Part shown: positions 37,475 to 46,314 of the stretch, one piece after another
How positions within the stretch are numbered: the first letter of the stretch is position 1
Layout: every line of letters starts with the position of its first letter
Source: Jejuia rubra
GTDB lineage: Bacteria; Bacteroidota; Bacteroidia; Flavobacteriales; Flavobacteriaceae
Assembly (NCBI RefSeq): GCF_042684665.1
Contig: NZ_JBHULY010000025.1
Location: 1 to 64,000 of the forward strand
Length of the DNA stretch: 64,000 bases
Direction of reading: 5' to 3'
Made by a program: the position numbers and the translations under genes
Notes under the pieces: generated by a model
Database searches by the model: none
What the model was told of the DNA's origin: nothing
What the model saw: only the letters and a program-made list of their open reading frames with translations

Positions 37475-39106
37475 ATGGCAACAGTAGTAAATATGCCGAG
37501 ATTGAGTGATACCATGGAGGAAGGAACTGTGGCGTCATGGTTAAAGAAGGTAGGGGACAAGATTGAGGAAGGTGATATTTTGGCGGAAATTGAAACCGAC
37601 AAAGCGACCATGGAATTTGAATCGTTCCATGAAGGTACGTTGCTTCATATTGGGGTTCAAGAAGGCGAAACTACAAAGGTGGACGAGCTTTTGGCTATTA
37701 TTGGCGAAGAAGGTGAGGATATATCAGGATTGTTGAATGGTGGTGGCGGAGATGCACCTGCTCCTGAAGCTAAAGAAGAAGTAAGTGAAACGCCAAGTGC
37801 TTCTAAAGATGCTACAGAAAGTGAAGCACCAGCCTCGCAAGAATTACCGGAAGGGGTAATCATTGTTACCATGCCGCGTTTAAGTGATACCATGGAAGAG
37901 GGTACAGTGGCTACTTGGTTAAAAAAAGTGGGTGATACCGTTGAGGAAGGCGATATTCTTGCAGAAATCGAAACCGATAAAGCAACGATGGAGTTCGAAT
38001 CCTTCCAATCGGGTACACTTTTGGAAATAGGCCTACAGGAAGGCGAGTCGGCAAAAGTAGATTCGCTATTGGCAATCATTGGCCCTGCCGGAACGGATGT
38101 TTCCGGAGTTGCGGCTGGTTTTTCAAGTTCGTCAGCACCAGCGAAAAAGGAAGATGCGCCGAAAGCTGAGGCTGAAGCAGAGTCTCCAAAGGCGGCGCCA
38201 GCACAAACAGAAACAAAAACTAAAGCACCGGCTCCCACACCAGTAACCGAAAACGGAAGAGTATATGTTTCTCCTTTGGCCAAAAAACTGGCGGAGGAAA
38301 AAGGTATCAATCTAACTAAAGTACAAGGTTCTGGTGAAAATGGACGTATCATAAAAAGAGATATCGAGAATTACGAACCAGCCGCTGGAGCAGCAGCAGT
38401 TGGTAAGTTTGTACCATCAGGTACTGAGGACTTCGAAGACGTGCCTAATTCTCAAATGCGAAAAGCTATTGCTAAATCATTGACCAAATCTAAATTCTCT
38501 GCGCCACATTATTATTTAGCAGTTGAATTTGACATGGACAATGCCATTGCATTTAGAACACAATTTAATTCAATCCCAGATACTAAAATATCATTCAACG
38601 ATATGGTGGTAAAAGCTTGTGCGTTAGCGTTAAAGCAACATCCGCAAGTTAACTCACAATGGTTTGATGACAAAATGCGTTTAAATAACCACGTTCATAT
38701 AGGTGTAGCTGTAGCAGTTCCTGATGGGTTAGTCGTGCCAGTTGTACGTTTTGCAAACGAGCAAAGTTTACCACAAATTGGTGCTGAGGTGAAAGAATTG
38801 GCTGGAAAGGCTAGAAACAAAAAGTTAACCCCAGATGAAATGTCTGGAAGTACATTTACAGTGTCTAACTTAGGAATGTTTGGTATCGATTACTTTACAT
38901 CGATTATCAATCAACCAAACTCAGCAATTTTATCTGTTGGTGCTATTGTTCAAAAACCAGTAGTTAAAAACGGTGAAATCGTTGTTGGGAATACAATGAA
39001 GTTAACTTTAGCCTGTGATCACAGAACAGTTGATGGCGCTACAGGAGCACAATTCTTACAAACTTTAAAAGGATATATTGAAAACCCTGTGACGATGTTG
39101 GTGTAA
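37475..39106 (+). CDS. pdhC: Pyruvate dehydrogenase E2, dihydrolipoamide acetyltransferase
   Basis: A 543-residue E2 with two N-terminal lipoyl domains, each with the lipoylation motif ETDKATMEFES (Lys near 44 and near 175). Ala/Pro/Glu-rich flexible linkers separate them. A peripheral-subunit-binding domain (VSPLAKKLAEEKGINLTKVQ, GENGRIIKRDIENY) is near 265-305, and a C-terminal catalytic domain ends with DHRTVDGATGAQFL holding the active-site His and Asp. It is co-transcribed with pdhA and forms the core of the complex that makes acetyl-CoA. Confidence 0.95.
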   Translation: MATVVNMPRLSDTMEEGTVASWLKKVGDKIEEGDILAEIETDKATMEFESFHEGTLLHIGVQEGETTKVDELLAIIGEEGEDISGLLNGGGGDAPAPEAKEEVSETPSASKDATESEAPASQELPEGVIIVTMPRLSDTMEEGTVATWLKKVGDTVEEGDILAEIETDKATMEFESFQSGTLLEIGLQEGESAKVDSLLAIIGPAGTDVSGVAAGFSSSSAPAKKEDAPKAEAEAESPKAAPAQTETKTKAPAPTPVTENGRVYVSPLAKKLAEEKGINLTKVQGSGENGRIIKRDIENYEPAAGAAAVGKFVPSGTEDFEDVPNSQMRKAIAKSLTKSKFSAPHYYLAVEFDMDNAIAFRTQFNSIPDTKISFNDMVVKACALALKQHPQVNSQWFDDKMRLNNHVHIGVAVAVPDGLVVPVVRFANEQSLPQIGAEVKELAGKARNKKLTPDEMSGSTFTVSNLGMFGIDYFTSIINQPNSAILSVGAIVQKPVVKNGEIVVGNTMKLTLACDHRTVDGATGAQFLQTLKGYIENPVTMLV

Positions 39107-39114
39107 ACATAAGT

Positions 39115-39143
39115 TGTCATTCTGAACTTGATTCAGAATCTCA
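39115..39143. repeat. Short palindromic intergenic repeat (REP-like)
   Basis: GTCATTCTGAACTTGATTCAGAATCTCAT contains the stem ATTCTGAA/TTCAGAAT. The same words are familiar as dispersed intergenic repeats in flavobacterial genomes. It immediately precedes the pdhC terminator. Confidence 0.5.
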
Positions 39144-39154
39144 TAATAAAGTAG

Positions 39155-39185
39155 AAACCCATTTCGAAAAGAAGTGGGTTTTTTA
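39155..39185 (+). terminator. Terminator after pdhC
   Basis: AAACCCA (39155-39161) pairs with TGGGTTT (39175-39181), with an inner TTC/GAA, followed by a T run. Confidence 0.85.
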
Positions 39186-39212
39186 TTTGAAATGGTTTTG
39201 TTAATGTGATTT

Positions 39213-39230
39213 ACTACCAAAAAGGGTGGG
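39213..39230 (+). promoter_or_regulatory. Dyad operator 1 (ACTACC-type), kinase gene of module 1
   Basis: ACTACCA-AAAA-GGGTGGG matches the dyad ACTACCC-n4-GGGTAGT at 11 of 14 positions. A weak -7-like TAACTTG begins at 39253, 22 bp downstream, the same geometry as at the other four sites in this region. It is probably an activation site for the NarL-type response regulators encoded at 41216 and 45599. Confidence 0.6.
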
Positions 39231-39269
39231 TGTTTTTCGTTTTGTGTTTTTGTAACTTGTTTTCTTTTT

Positions 39270-41213
39270 ATGAGAAACACCTTTTTCAAATATACTGTAA
39301 TGCGATTGCTTTCGATACTCGTGTTTGTTCTATCTATTACAAATGTTAATAGTCAAGATGTAGAAGCAGAGTTGCGGGGCCAATTAGTTGATGCTTCCAC
39401 CGATTCCAAAGTCGAAATCTATTCAGAATTGGCCCAATATTACTACGAATCCACTGGTAATGGAGATTCTATGATGGCTTTAGGAAACAAGATTATTAAA
39501 TTATCTTCTAACGAAAATGGCTTAAAACATCAAATTACAGGCTATAGATTAATAGGCGAGGGAAATTTTATCAATCGGCAATTTGATACTGCCGAAATTC
39601 ATTTAAAAAAAGCATTCGAGCTAGCACAAACGGATAATAATCAAGGAGAATTAGCCAAAATTCATAGTCGCTTAGGAGGAGTTTATCAAAACAAGGATAG
39701 ACTTCCAAAAGCCATTTCACACTTTTTAGAGGCCATAAAATTAGCTGAATCCATTTCAGATGACAAAACGTTTGCATCTGCTTGTTACGGTATTTCGGTA
39801 ATTTATGCACTTCAAAAGCAAACCGAAAAACAAATTGAATATTTAGTAAAATCAACGAAAGCATGTGATACAAAAGAAAGTATTCCTCTATTCACTAAAA
39901 ACGTGATTTATGGTTCGGCATCGCAACAATATTCAGTATTAGGAAGTAAATCTGAATTTAAAAACTACACCGATTCCTCGATTGTTTATGCAAAAAAAGC
40001 ATTACGTATTTCTAAAGAAAACCAATTAAATCAGCGTATTCCTTCCGATTTAATCGTTTTAAGTTCACTACACGCTAATAAAAAGGAGAACACCAAAGCT
40101 TTGGAATATGCCGAAGATGCCCTAAACTATTTGGATTTTATGAAAGAGGACACCAAGTTGAATGTGTTTATGACGTTGTCTTACATAAATCGGGCAGAGG
40201 GCAATAAAGAAGCTAGTTATGTGTATCTAGATTCCTTGGATAACTTACCCATAAAGGAAAGGCCTCATTACGGAGGGATTATTGAAAAATTCAAGTACAA
40301 TTCTTATAAATATTTCAAGGATTTCGACAAGGCATTTAACGCAATGGACAACTATTTTGAGCTTGAAAGTAAAAAGAAGGCTATTGAACAGAATAAAACG
40401 ATTAATGAGTTGGAAACCAGATATAAAACGGAGTTAAAAGATAAAGAGATTAAGCGTTTATGGGTGCTGTTAATTATCGCCTTGTCAGTCATTTTATTGG
40501 GCGGTTTTATTTTTAAATGGATTCAACTAAAGCGCAGTAAAGCCAAAAACATTGCTTTAAAAGAAGCTATAAAACAGCAACTGAAATTAGAGCGGGAATT
40601 GGTGAATGTACGGCACAATATTGCGCAAGATTTTCATGACGATTTGGGGAATAAATTGGCGAGAATTTCTTTTTTAACCCGATTGGTAGAGGATGAGCTT
40701 TCAAATGAAAATGAAGGCGTTAAGGCCAAAGTAAATCAGGTAAAAGAGGATACGGTAAGCCTGTATGTAGGCACAAAGGATTTTATTTTTTCATTAAAAC
40801 CAAATAGTGATTATCTCGAAGAAGTCGTAACGTATTTGTCCGATTTTGGTGAGGATTATTTTGATCAAACTGATATCAAATTTGTACTCAATAAAGATAT
40901 TAGTCTCAATATGAAATTACCACATTATTGGAGCAAGCAATTGATTTATATTTTTAAGGAAGCTATGACGAATGCTTTTAAACATTCAAAATGTACGGTG
41001 CTGACCTTAAAGTTCAAGCAAGTTGAAGACGAATTATATATTGAATGTTCAGATAATGGTGTAGGGATTTCAGAAGCACATCTTAATTCGAAAAATGGGT
41101 TGCGTCACATGAAATCGAGAGCTGAAAAAATAGGAGGGCGTTTGGAGATTCAAACTTCAAAAGAAAATGGAACATCTATAGTATTTAAAGGAAAAACTAA
41201 TAAAACCATCTAA
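39270..41213 (+). CDS. TPR sensor histidine kinase, NarX/HPK7 type (module 1)
   Basis: A 647-residue membrane sensor kinase. A signal peptide (LLSILVFVLSITNVNSQ) leads into a periplasmic TPR-rich helical domain (about 30-385), then a transmembrane helix near 395-417 (LWVLLIIALSVILLGGFIFK). Next are a short coiled coil and a dimerisation/phospho-acceptor segment NIAQDFHDDLGNKLARISFL near 450 with its His in DFHDD. A compact HATPase follows, with the N-box FKEAMTNAFKHSKC near 555 and CSDNGVGIS near 592. ATG codons at 39270 and 39300 are in frame, and the second gives the cleaner signal peptide. It is 2 bp upstream of its response-regulator gene. The ligand is unknown. Confidence 0.9.
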   Translation: MRNTFFKYTVMRLLSILVFVLSITNVNSQDVEAELRGQLVDASTDSKVEIYSELAQYYYESTGNGDSMMALGNKIIKLSSNENGLKHQITGYRLIGEGNFINRQFDTAEIHLKKAFELAQTDNNQGELAKIHSRLGGVYQNKDRLPKAISHFLEAIKLAESISDDKTFASACYGISVIYALQKQTEKQIEYLVKSTKACDTKESIPLFTKNVIYGSASQQYSVLGSKSEFKNYTDSSIVYAKKALRISKENQLNQRIPSDLIVLSSLHANKKENTKALEYAEDALNYLDFMKEDTKLNVFMTLSYINRAEGNKEASYVYLDSLDNLPIKERPHYGGIIEKFKYNSYKYFKDFDKAFNAMDNYFELESKKKAIEQNKTINELETRYKTELKDKEIKRLWVLLIIALSVILLGGFIFKWIQLKRSKAKNIALKEAIKQQLKLERELVNVRHNIAQDFHDDLGNKLARISFLTRLVEDELSNENEGVKAKVNQVKEDTVSLYVGTKDFIFSLKPNSDYLEEVVTYLSDFGEDYFDQTDIKFVLNKDISLNMKLPHYWSKQLIYIFKEAMTNAFKHSKCTVLTLKFKQVEDELYIECSDNGVGISEAHLNSKNGLRHMKSRAEKIGGRLEIQTSKENGTSIVFKGKTNKTI

Positions 41214-41215
41214 AA

Positions 41216-41839
41216 ATGAAACACAAAGTTGTTATTATTGAAGATAATATCCCACTGCGGGATGGGTTTGCCCAAGTGATTAACAGCACCGAAACGTTTA
41301 AAGTTATTAGTGTTTATGATAACTGTGAAGATGCCATCAAAAATGTAAAAAAAGATAGTGCAGATGTTTATCTAATGGATATTGAACTGCCGGGGATGAA
41401 CGGGGTTGAGGGCACTAAACGGCTAAAAGATATCAATGAGCAAATTGATGTTTTGGTAGTAACGGTGCATGAGAATTCCGAAACCGTTTTTGATGCTTTA
41501 TGTGCTGGTGCAACTGGCTATTTAACCAAAAGTTTAATGCCAGAACAACTTATAGAAGCTCTTAATCAAACTATTTCAGGTGGTGCTCCTATGAGTATCA
41601 AAATCGCTAAAATGGTGGTAAGTTCCTTCAAACGAAAACCAAGTGAAATTGAATTATCCACCCGAGAAAAAGAGGTACTCACCTTACTTTCAGATGGCAA
41701 TAGTTATGATGTGATAGCCGATAAACTTTTCTTAAGTAAAAATACCATCAAATTCCATATCAAGAATATTTATGGGAAACTTCAAGTCAATTCAAACGTA
41801 AAAGCAGTTCAAAAAGCCAATCGCGAAAATTTAATTTAG
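41216..41839 (+). CDS. NarL/FixJ-family response regulator (module 1)
   Basis: A 207-residue cytoplasmic regulator. The receiver domain has an acidic pocket (IIEDN), phospho-acceptor Asp55 (VYLMDIELPGMNG) and Lys in GYLTKSL. The C-terminal LuxR-type HTH (STREKEVLTLLSDGNSYDVI, SKNTIKFHIKNIYGKL) binds DNA. Its twin at 45599 has the same length and Asp position, and the recognition helices are nearly identical (LSKNTIKFH / ISKNTIKFH), so both probably read the same operator, the ACTACCC dyad found at five promoters here. It is co-transcribed with the kinase. Confidence 0.93.
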   Translation: MKHKVVIIEDNIPLRDGFAQVINSTETFKVISVYDNCEDAIKNVKKDSADVYLMDIELPGMNGVEGTKRLKDINEQIDVLVVTVHENSETVFDALCAGATGYLTKSLMPEQLIEALNQTISGGAPMSIKIAKMVVSSFKRKPSEIELSTREKEVLTLLSDGNSYDVIADKLFLSKNTIKFHIKNIYGKLQVNSNVKAVQKANRENLI

Positions 41840-41843
41840 AAAA

Positions 41844-41861
41844 ACTACCCTTTTTGGTGTT
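41844..41861 (+). promoter_or_regulatory. Dyad operator 2 with -7 box, secreted-protein gene of module 1
   Basis: ACTACCC-TTTT-TGGTGTT has a perfect left half and a weak right half. The -7 box TAGTTTTG is at 41883-41890, 21 bp downstream, and the ATG at 41916 is 25 bp further. This gives the secreted-protein gene its own regulated promoter. Confidence 0.55.
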
Positions 41862-41915
41862 ACAAGTCAGTTTTGGGTGAAATAGTTTTGTCTCATAACC
41901 TTAAATCTATTAATT

Positions 41916-43508
41916 ATGAGAATAAGACTACTTTTATGTTGTTTGTTATTTGGCTTTTCTGCCATAGGTCAAGTAAGTTTGGTTGATGATATTAACCCTA
42001 CCGGAGATGCCTCTCCGCTGAAGCTCACTGTATTTAAAAAATCACTCTACTTTACGGCTAATGATGGCACGAATGGTAGGGAACTTTGGCAATACAACGG
42101 CACGAATACCACATTGTTTGACATTAATACCACAGCAGGAGCAGGGTCGTCTCCTACGGGTTTATTCCCCTTTCAAGGTAACTTGTATTTGTCCGCGGAT
42201 GATGGTAATAACGGGAAAGAACTTTGGCGTGGTGATGGCACAAGCTTTAGCCTGTTTTTGGATATCAATTCAGGGAGTGGGGATGCCACACCAAATGCGT
42301 TTGTGGAATACAATGGCCAAATGGTTTTTACTGCCTTTCAGCCATTGCCAGTAGCAAGGGAGCCTATGATTAGTGATGGAACAGTTTTTGGTACACAATT
42401 ATTGGCAGATGTAAGCCCTGTGACCAATACCTCCTCAAACGCCGAATTTTATACCGAATATAATGGCAACCTATATTTTTCAGGTGCATCTACGGTAGGT
42501 GGAGCAAATGGGGTGCAATTTTATGTTACCGATGGTACAGGTGCAGGTACACAAATGGTAAAACGTATTAATAGTTCGGGAGATGCTTTTCCAAGGGATT
42601 ATATTGTTTACAATAACTTAATTTATTTTACTGCTGAGGATGGTGTAAACGGTAGGGAACTTTGGGTGAGCGATGGCACAAATGCAGGTACACAATTGGT
42701 GCAAGATTTATATTCAGGACCCATTGGAAGTTCTCCAGGTTTCTTCACGATTTACAACAACAGATTGTATTTTAAAGCATCACATGCCACATTGGGTACA
42801 GAGTTGTTCTATGTTAATACTTCAGGATCTATCGTTAATGCCGCCAATATAAACCCTGGTTCAGCGAGTAGTCTACCTTCATGTCTTAAAGTCTTTAATG
42901 GAAAATTATACTTCTCCGCTACCGATGGGACTAGCGGTACTGAACTATGGGAAACCTCAGGTACTGCGGTATCTACAGTAATGACAAAAAATATTAATCC
43001 TGGAAGTAACAGTAGCTCTCCAAAAGAGTTTACCGAGTATAATGGAAAATTGTATTTTAATGCGTCTGAAGACTTCACTGGAGCTGAGCTATGGGTAACC
43101 AACGGAACATCGGCAGGAACCATCATGGTTGCAGATATAAATCCCAGTTTTGGGCCTCAAGGAGACCCAGAACAACTTACAGTATTCAACAATAAACTAC
43201 TTTTTGTGGCTAATAACGGCACGTCAGGGCGAGAGTTGTTTGAATATACCGATCCAACACTATCTGTACAGCATCAAGAATTAAATAAGGATTTAACTAT
43301 ATATCCAAATCCAGTTTCTGAAAATTTTAAAATAGATAACGAGTCTCAAATCAAATCCATTGTAATTTATAATATACAAGGTAAGGAGGTGAAGGTATTT
43401 GGGTATAAGCAGAGTGTCTATGGAATCGCTAATTTAAAATCTGGATTATATTTTGCTGAGATTGTTACCGACAGAGGCGTAGTTTCAAAAAAAATTATTA
43501 AGCATTAA
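41916..43508 (+). CDS. T9SS-secreted ELWxxDGT-repeat protein (module 1)
   Basis: A 530-residue exported protein. It has a signal peptide (LLLCCLLFGFSAIGQ), then about nine beta-rich repeats of roughly 45-50 residues with the signature GRELWxxDGTxxGTxxVxDI and NxLYFxAxDGxxGxELW. This is the flavobacterial ELWxxDGT/hyalin-like propeller repeat. It ends in a T9SS type A sorting domain (LTIYPNPVSENFKI ... LKSGLYFAEIVTDRGVVSKK). It is a paralogue of the module 3 protein at 51502 and lies downstream of the kinase/regulator pair with its own dyad operator. A surface or secreted role is expected, and the binding target is unknown. Confidence 0.9.
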   Translation: MRIRLLLCCLLFGFSAIGQVSLVDDINPTGDASPLKLTVFKKSLYFTANDGTNGRELWQYNGTNTTLFDINTTAGAGSSPTGLFPFQGNLYLSADDGNNGKELWRGDGTSFSLFLDINSGSGDATPNAFVEYNGQMVFTAFQPLPVAREPMISDGTVFGTQLLADVSPVTNTSSNAEFYTEYNGNLYFSGASTVGGANGVQFYVTDGTGAGTQMVKRINSSGDAFPRDYIVYNNLIYFTAEDGVNGRELWVSDGTNAGTQLVQDLYSGPIGSSPGFFTIYNNRLYFKASHATLGTELFYVNTSGSIVNAANINPGSASSLPSCLKVFNGKLYFSATDGTSGTELWETSGTAVSTVMTKNINPGSNSSSPKEFTEYNGKLYFNASEDFTGAELWVTNGTSAGTIMVADINPSFGPQGDPEQLTVFNNKLLFVANNGTSGRELFEYTDPTLSVQHQELNKDLTIYPNPVSENFKIDNESQIKSIVIYNIQGKEVKVFGYKQSVYGIANLKSGLYFAEIVTDRGVVSKKIIKH

Positions 43509-43510
43509 TA

Positions 43511-43561
43511 ACGAGATTTTTTAGCAATAATAAACTAGAAATTATGACTGCTTTAAGTTAG
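43511..43561 (+). pseudogene. Relic of the 30-codon peptide gene (module 1)
   Basis: In the frame of the intact copies the DNA reads FFSNNKLEIMTALS and stop (TAG at 43559-43561). This matches the start (FSKL..KLEI-MT) and the end (ALS-stop) of the intact peptide, with the membrane segment between MT and ALS missing. The downstream TTAATAGTTAAATCCCCAAT and hairpin also correspond to the intact loci, so this is probably an internally deleted third copy. Confidence 0.6.
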
Positions 43562-43586
43562 ATTAATAGTTAAATCCCCAATATAA

Positions 43587-43633
43587 AACCTGTTTCTCCC
43601 GAAAGCTATCGAGGCGGAAACAGGTTTTTTTTG
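43587..43633 (+). terminator. Shared-type terminator of module 1
   Basis: AACCTGTTTC (43587-43596) and GAAACAGGTT (43617-43626) form a 10-bp stem, followed by a T tract. The same left arm closes modules 2 and 3. Confidence 0.9.
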
Positions 43634-43651
43634 CATCAAACTCAAAATGAC

Positions 43652-43669
43652 ACTACCCAATCGGGTAGT
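43652..43669 (+). promoter_or_regulatory. Dyad operator 3 (perfect palindrome), kinase gene of module 2
   Basis: ACTACCCAATCGGGTAGT is a perfect 7-4-7 palindrome. A -7-like TACATTTA lies at 43692-43699, 22 bp downstream, and the kinase ATG at 43727. This is the best copy of the motif and defines the consensus. TACCC/GGGTA half-sites resemble those of NarL-class regulators. Confidence 0.75.
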
Positions 43670-43726
43670 TGCTTGCTTTGTTTGCTTTTTGTACATTTAG
43701 AATATTGAATTTGCAATAAGTTTAAA

Positions 43727-45598
43727 ATGGATTTTAGGGCAATAAATACAATAGTTTTCGCCTTTTTAATAACTATGTGTTCTTTTGGGCAGATCAATTG
43801 TAATTGCAGTATTGGAAGTTATTTAGAGAAAATAGAATTACTAAACACTAGGGATTCATTGGAGGTTTTTGAGCTATCTGCTGAACTAAAAAAAACAAAG
43901 CTAGAGGTATGTAAATTCAAAGCCTTAGAAATTGAGTTCAACTATTTCATTACTCAATTAAATGAGGAAAAGGCTTTTGCAGTTTTAAATGAACTTGAAG
44001 ACTATTTAGGGCGTATCAATTGCGAAAGTGACCTAAAATTCAATATTTACATAAATAAAGCAAAGTATTTCAAGTTACATAATAACTACGAAAAATTATC
44101 AGAATTTGCCTTTAAAGCTTTAAAAGAAGCTGAATATCTCAAAGATTCTAATAAAGAAATTGAGGCAATAAAACAGATCGTTTATCTTTTTACTAGGATG
44201 GATGAGGACGATAAAAATTGGCAGTACATAAAACGTGCTGAAAAATTAATCTTTAAACAATCAAATCCAATACGATCTGTAAAGAACTTTCGGTGGCTGG
44301 CTTTTGAATATGAAACAAAATATACAAGAACCAAAAGAAAACCATTGCTCGATTCATTGTTTATTTTTGCAAATCATTCAAAAAAAGGAGCTAAAAAGTA
44401 TAATATATTTGATGAGTTGGCACTCTCGTATCGTGCCTTGGAGGCATACTCGTATCACAAAGGAAATGCAAAAAATGCCCTAAAATATATTGATTCTGCT
44501 ATTTTTTATGCCAAGAAAATAAAGGGCAAAAAAAACTTGAGTGGATTATATATTTCAAAAGCATGGGATCATTTAGATTGGGGAGAAAAAGAACTGGCTG
44601 TAAAATGGATGGACACGTCCTTTGCTTACGATACAAAAGATGATATTGCAGGTTTTATGATGCATCATTTAGACGCTACTGATTTATATGAACAAGCTGG
44701 GAGATTAGATAAGGCTCTTTCCAGTTATCAGATTCACTCTAGGATAAAAGATAGCATTTTTAATACTGAACGGACCCAAGTAATAAATGAACTTGAGACA
44801 AAGTATAAAACAGAACTAAAAGATGCCAAAATAAAAAGACTTAATGTGTTGTTGGTCATTACTTTGTTGATCATTGTGTCTATTCTTTTAGCGGGAAGCG
44901 TCATCCAATTAAAGCGAACAAGAAAAAAGAACAAAATATTGAAACGCGCCATAGAGGAGCAGGAAAGGTTGGAAAAAGAATTATCTGATGTGAGGGGTGA
45001 GATTGCACAGGATTTTCATGACGATTTAGGAAATAAACTTGCCAGAATTTCGTTGCTGTCAAGTTTGATTAGTGGCGAAGTGTCCATAAAAAGCCCAAAC
45101 ATAAAATCGAAAATAAAACAGATAAATGAAGATGCCAATGGTTTGTACAAAGGCACCAGAGATTTTATTTTTTCGCTCAAATCAAACAGTGATTACCTAG
45201 AGGAAGTAGTTACTTATTTGTCAGATTTTGGTGGCGATATATTTAATAAGACAGAAATTAAATTTACTGTTGAAAAACATATTTCAACTAATGTAAAACT
45301 GCCCTATTATTGGAGTAAACAGATTGTCTTTATTTTTAAAGAAGCCCTAACCAACGCGATGAAACATTCAAATTGCCATACGGTTAAACTTTCATTTGGG
45401 TATCAAGGTTATCAACTTTCAATTAGGTGTGAAGATGATGGGATAGGAATTTTAGAAAGTGATTTACAATCTCTAAATGGATTATCGCATATGAAAACAA
45501 GAGGCATTAAAATAGGTTGTGAACTTCTCATTAATTCTAATATTGGTGAAGGTACTGCGGTTATTTTAAAAGGTAATTTAAAAGAAGATATCATTTAA
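43727..45598 (+). CDS. TPR sensor histidine kinase, NarX/HPK7 type (module 2)
   Basis: A 623-residue paralogue of the module 1 kinase. It has a signal peptide (FAFLITMCSFGQ), a Cys-containing N-terminus (INCNCSIG), a helical TPR sensor (about 30-365), and a transmembrane helix at about 376-398 (LNVLLVITLLIIVSILLAGS). The phospho-acceptor segment EIAQDFHDDLGNKLARISLL is near 425, the N-box FKEALTNAMKHSNC near 530 and CEDDGIGI near 567. The sensor domain is clearly homologous to that of the module 3 kinase (both contain FAFKxLxxAExLKDxxKEI and a DDKNWxYIKRA segment), although that kinase belongs to another catalytic class. The regulator gene follows directly at the stop codon. Confidence 0.9.
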   Translation: MDFRAINTIVFAFLITMCSFGQINCNCSIGSYLEKIELLNTRDSLEVFELSAELKKTKLEVCKFKALEIEFNYFITQLNEEKAFAVLNELEDYLGRINCESDLKFNIYINKAKYFKLHNNYEKLSEFAFKALKEAEYLKDSNKEIEAIKQIVYLFTRMDEDDKNWQYIKRAEKLIFKQSNPIRSVKNFRWLAFEYETKYTRTKRKPLLDSLFIFANHSKKGAKKYNIFDELALSYRALEAYSYHKGNAKNALKYIDSAIFYAKKIKGKKNLSGLYISKAWDHLDWGEKELAVKWMDTSFAYDTKDDIAGFMMHHLDATDLYEQAGRLDKALSSYQIHSRIKDSIFNTERTQVINELETKYKTELKDAKIKRLNVLLVITLLIIVSILLAGSVIQLKRTRKKNKILKRAIEEQERLEKELSDVRGEIAQDFHDDLGNKLARISLLSSLISGEVSIKSPNIKSKIKQINEDANGLYKGTRDFIFSLKSNSDYLEEVVTYLSDFGGDIFNKTEIKFTVEKHISTNVKLPYYWSKQIVFIFKEALTNAMKHSNCHTVKLSFGYQGYQLSIRCEDDGIGILESDLQSLNGLSHMKTRGIKIGCELLINSNIGEGTAVILKGNLKEDII

Positions 45599-46222
45599 AT
45601 GAAGCATAAGGTTGTAATAATAGAAGATAATTTGCCTTTACAGGAAGGGTTTGCCGAGGTTATAAAAGCTACTAAAAATTTCGAATTGACTAATTGTTAC
45701 AATAGTTGCGAAGAAGCTATTGAACGACTAGAATATGATACTGCCGATATTTTTTTGATGGACATAGAACTGCCTGGAATGAATGGTGTTGAGGGTACAA
45801 AGCTTATTAAACAACAATTGCCAAAGGCCAATATTATAATGGTTACTGTTTTTGAAAACTCAGAGATTGTTTTTGATGCTTTATGTGCAGGTGCAACGGG
45901 GTATTTAACCAAAAATATCGATCCGGAAGAATTAATAGATGCGCTCAACGAATCAATCGCTGGCGGTGCTCCTATGAGTATAAAGATTGCGAAGATGGTG
46001 GTAAGCTCTTTTCAAAAAGAACCTAGTAAAATAGAATTATCAAAACGTGAAAAAGAAGTTTTGTCTTTTTTGGCAGAAGGTAATAGTTATGACAGTATAG
46101 CAGAGGCGCTCTTTATTAGCAAAAACACCATAAAATTTCACCTTAAAAATATCTACATCAAGCTTCAGGTAAACAGCAATATTGAAGCCATAAAAAAGGC
46201 GAATAAGGAGAATCTTATTTAG
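45599..46222 (+). CDS. NarL/FixJ-family response regulator (module 2)
   Basis: A 207-residue twin of the module 1 regulator: receiver with Asp55 (IFLMDIELPGMNG), switch region GATGYLTKNI, and C-terminal HTH (SKREKEVLSFLAEGNSYDSI, SKNTIKFHLKNIYIKL). The start codon follows the kinase stop without a gap, so translation is likely coupled. Near-identity of the HTH with its twin suggests cross-regulation of the two modules through the shared dyad operators. Confidence 0.93.
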   Translation: MKHKVVIIEDNLPLQEGFAEVIKATKNFELTNCYNSCEEAIERLEYDTADIFLMDIELPGMNGVEGTKLIKQQLPKANIIMVTVFENSEIVFDALCAGATGYLTKNIDPEELIDALNESIAGGAPMSIKIAKMVVSSFQKEPSKIELSKREKEVLSFLAEGNSYDSIAEALFISKNTIKFHLKNIYIKLQVNSNIEAIKKANKENLI

Positions 46223-46245
46223 TTAAAGACTTTTCATTTTTAAAA

Positions 46246-46263
46246 TCCACCCAAAGGGGTAGT
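46246..46263 (+). promoter_or_regulatory. Dyad operator 4, secreted-protein gene of module 2
   Basis: TCCACCC-AAAG-GGGTAGT has a perfect right half and 5 of 7 in the left. The -7-like TACTTTTA is at 46285-46292, 21 bp downstream, with the ATG at 46315. Confidence 0.65.
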
Positions 46264-46314
46264 ACAGTTTAAAAGGGGTGAATCTACTTTTACATCAAAC
46301 TTTTAAACCTATTT

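Noticed and set aside
36473..39106. Complete pyruvate dehydrogenase operon
   Set aside because: Only E1 alpha and E2 are encoded. No E1 beta or E3 gene is in the window. This is a familiar flavobacterial layout, so it is not treated as a deletion.
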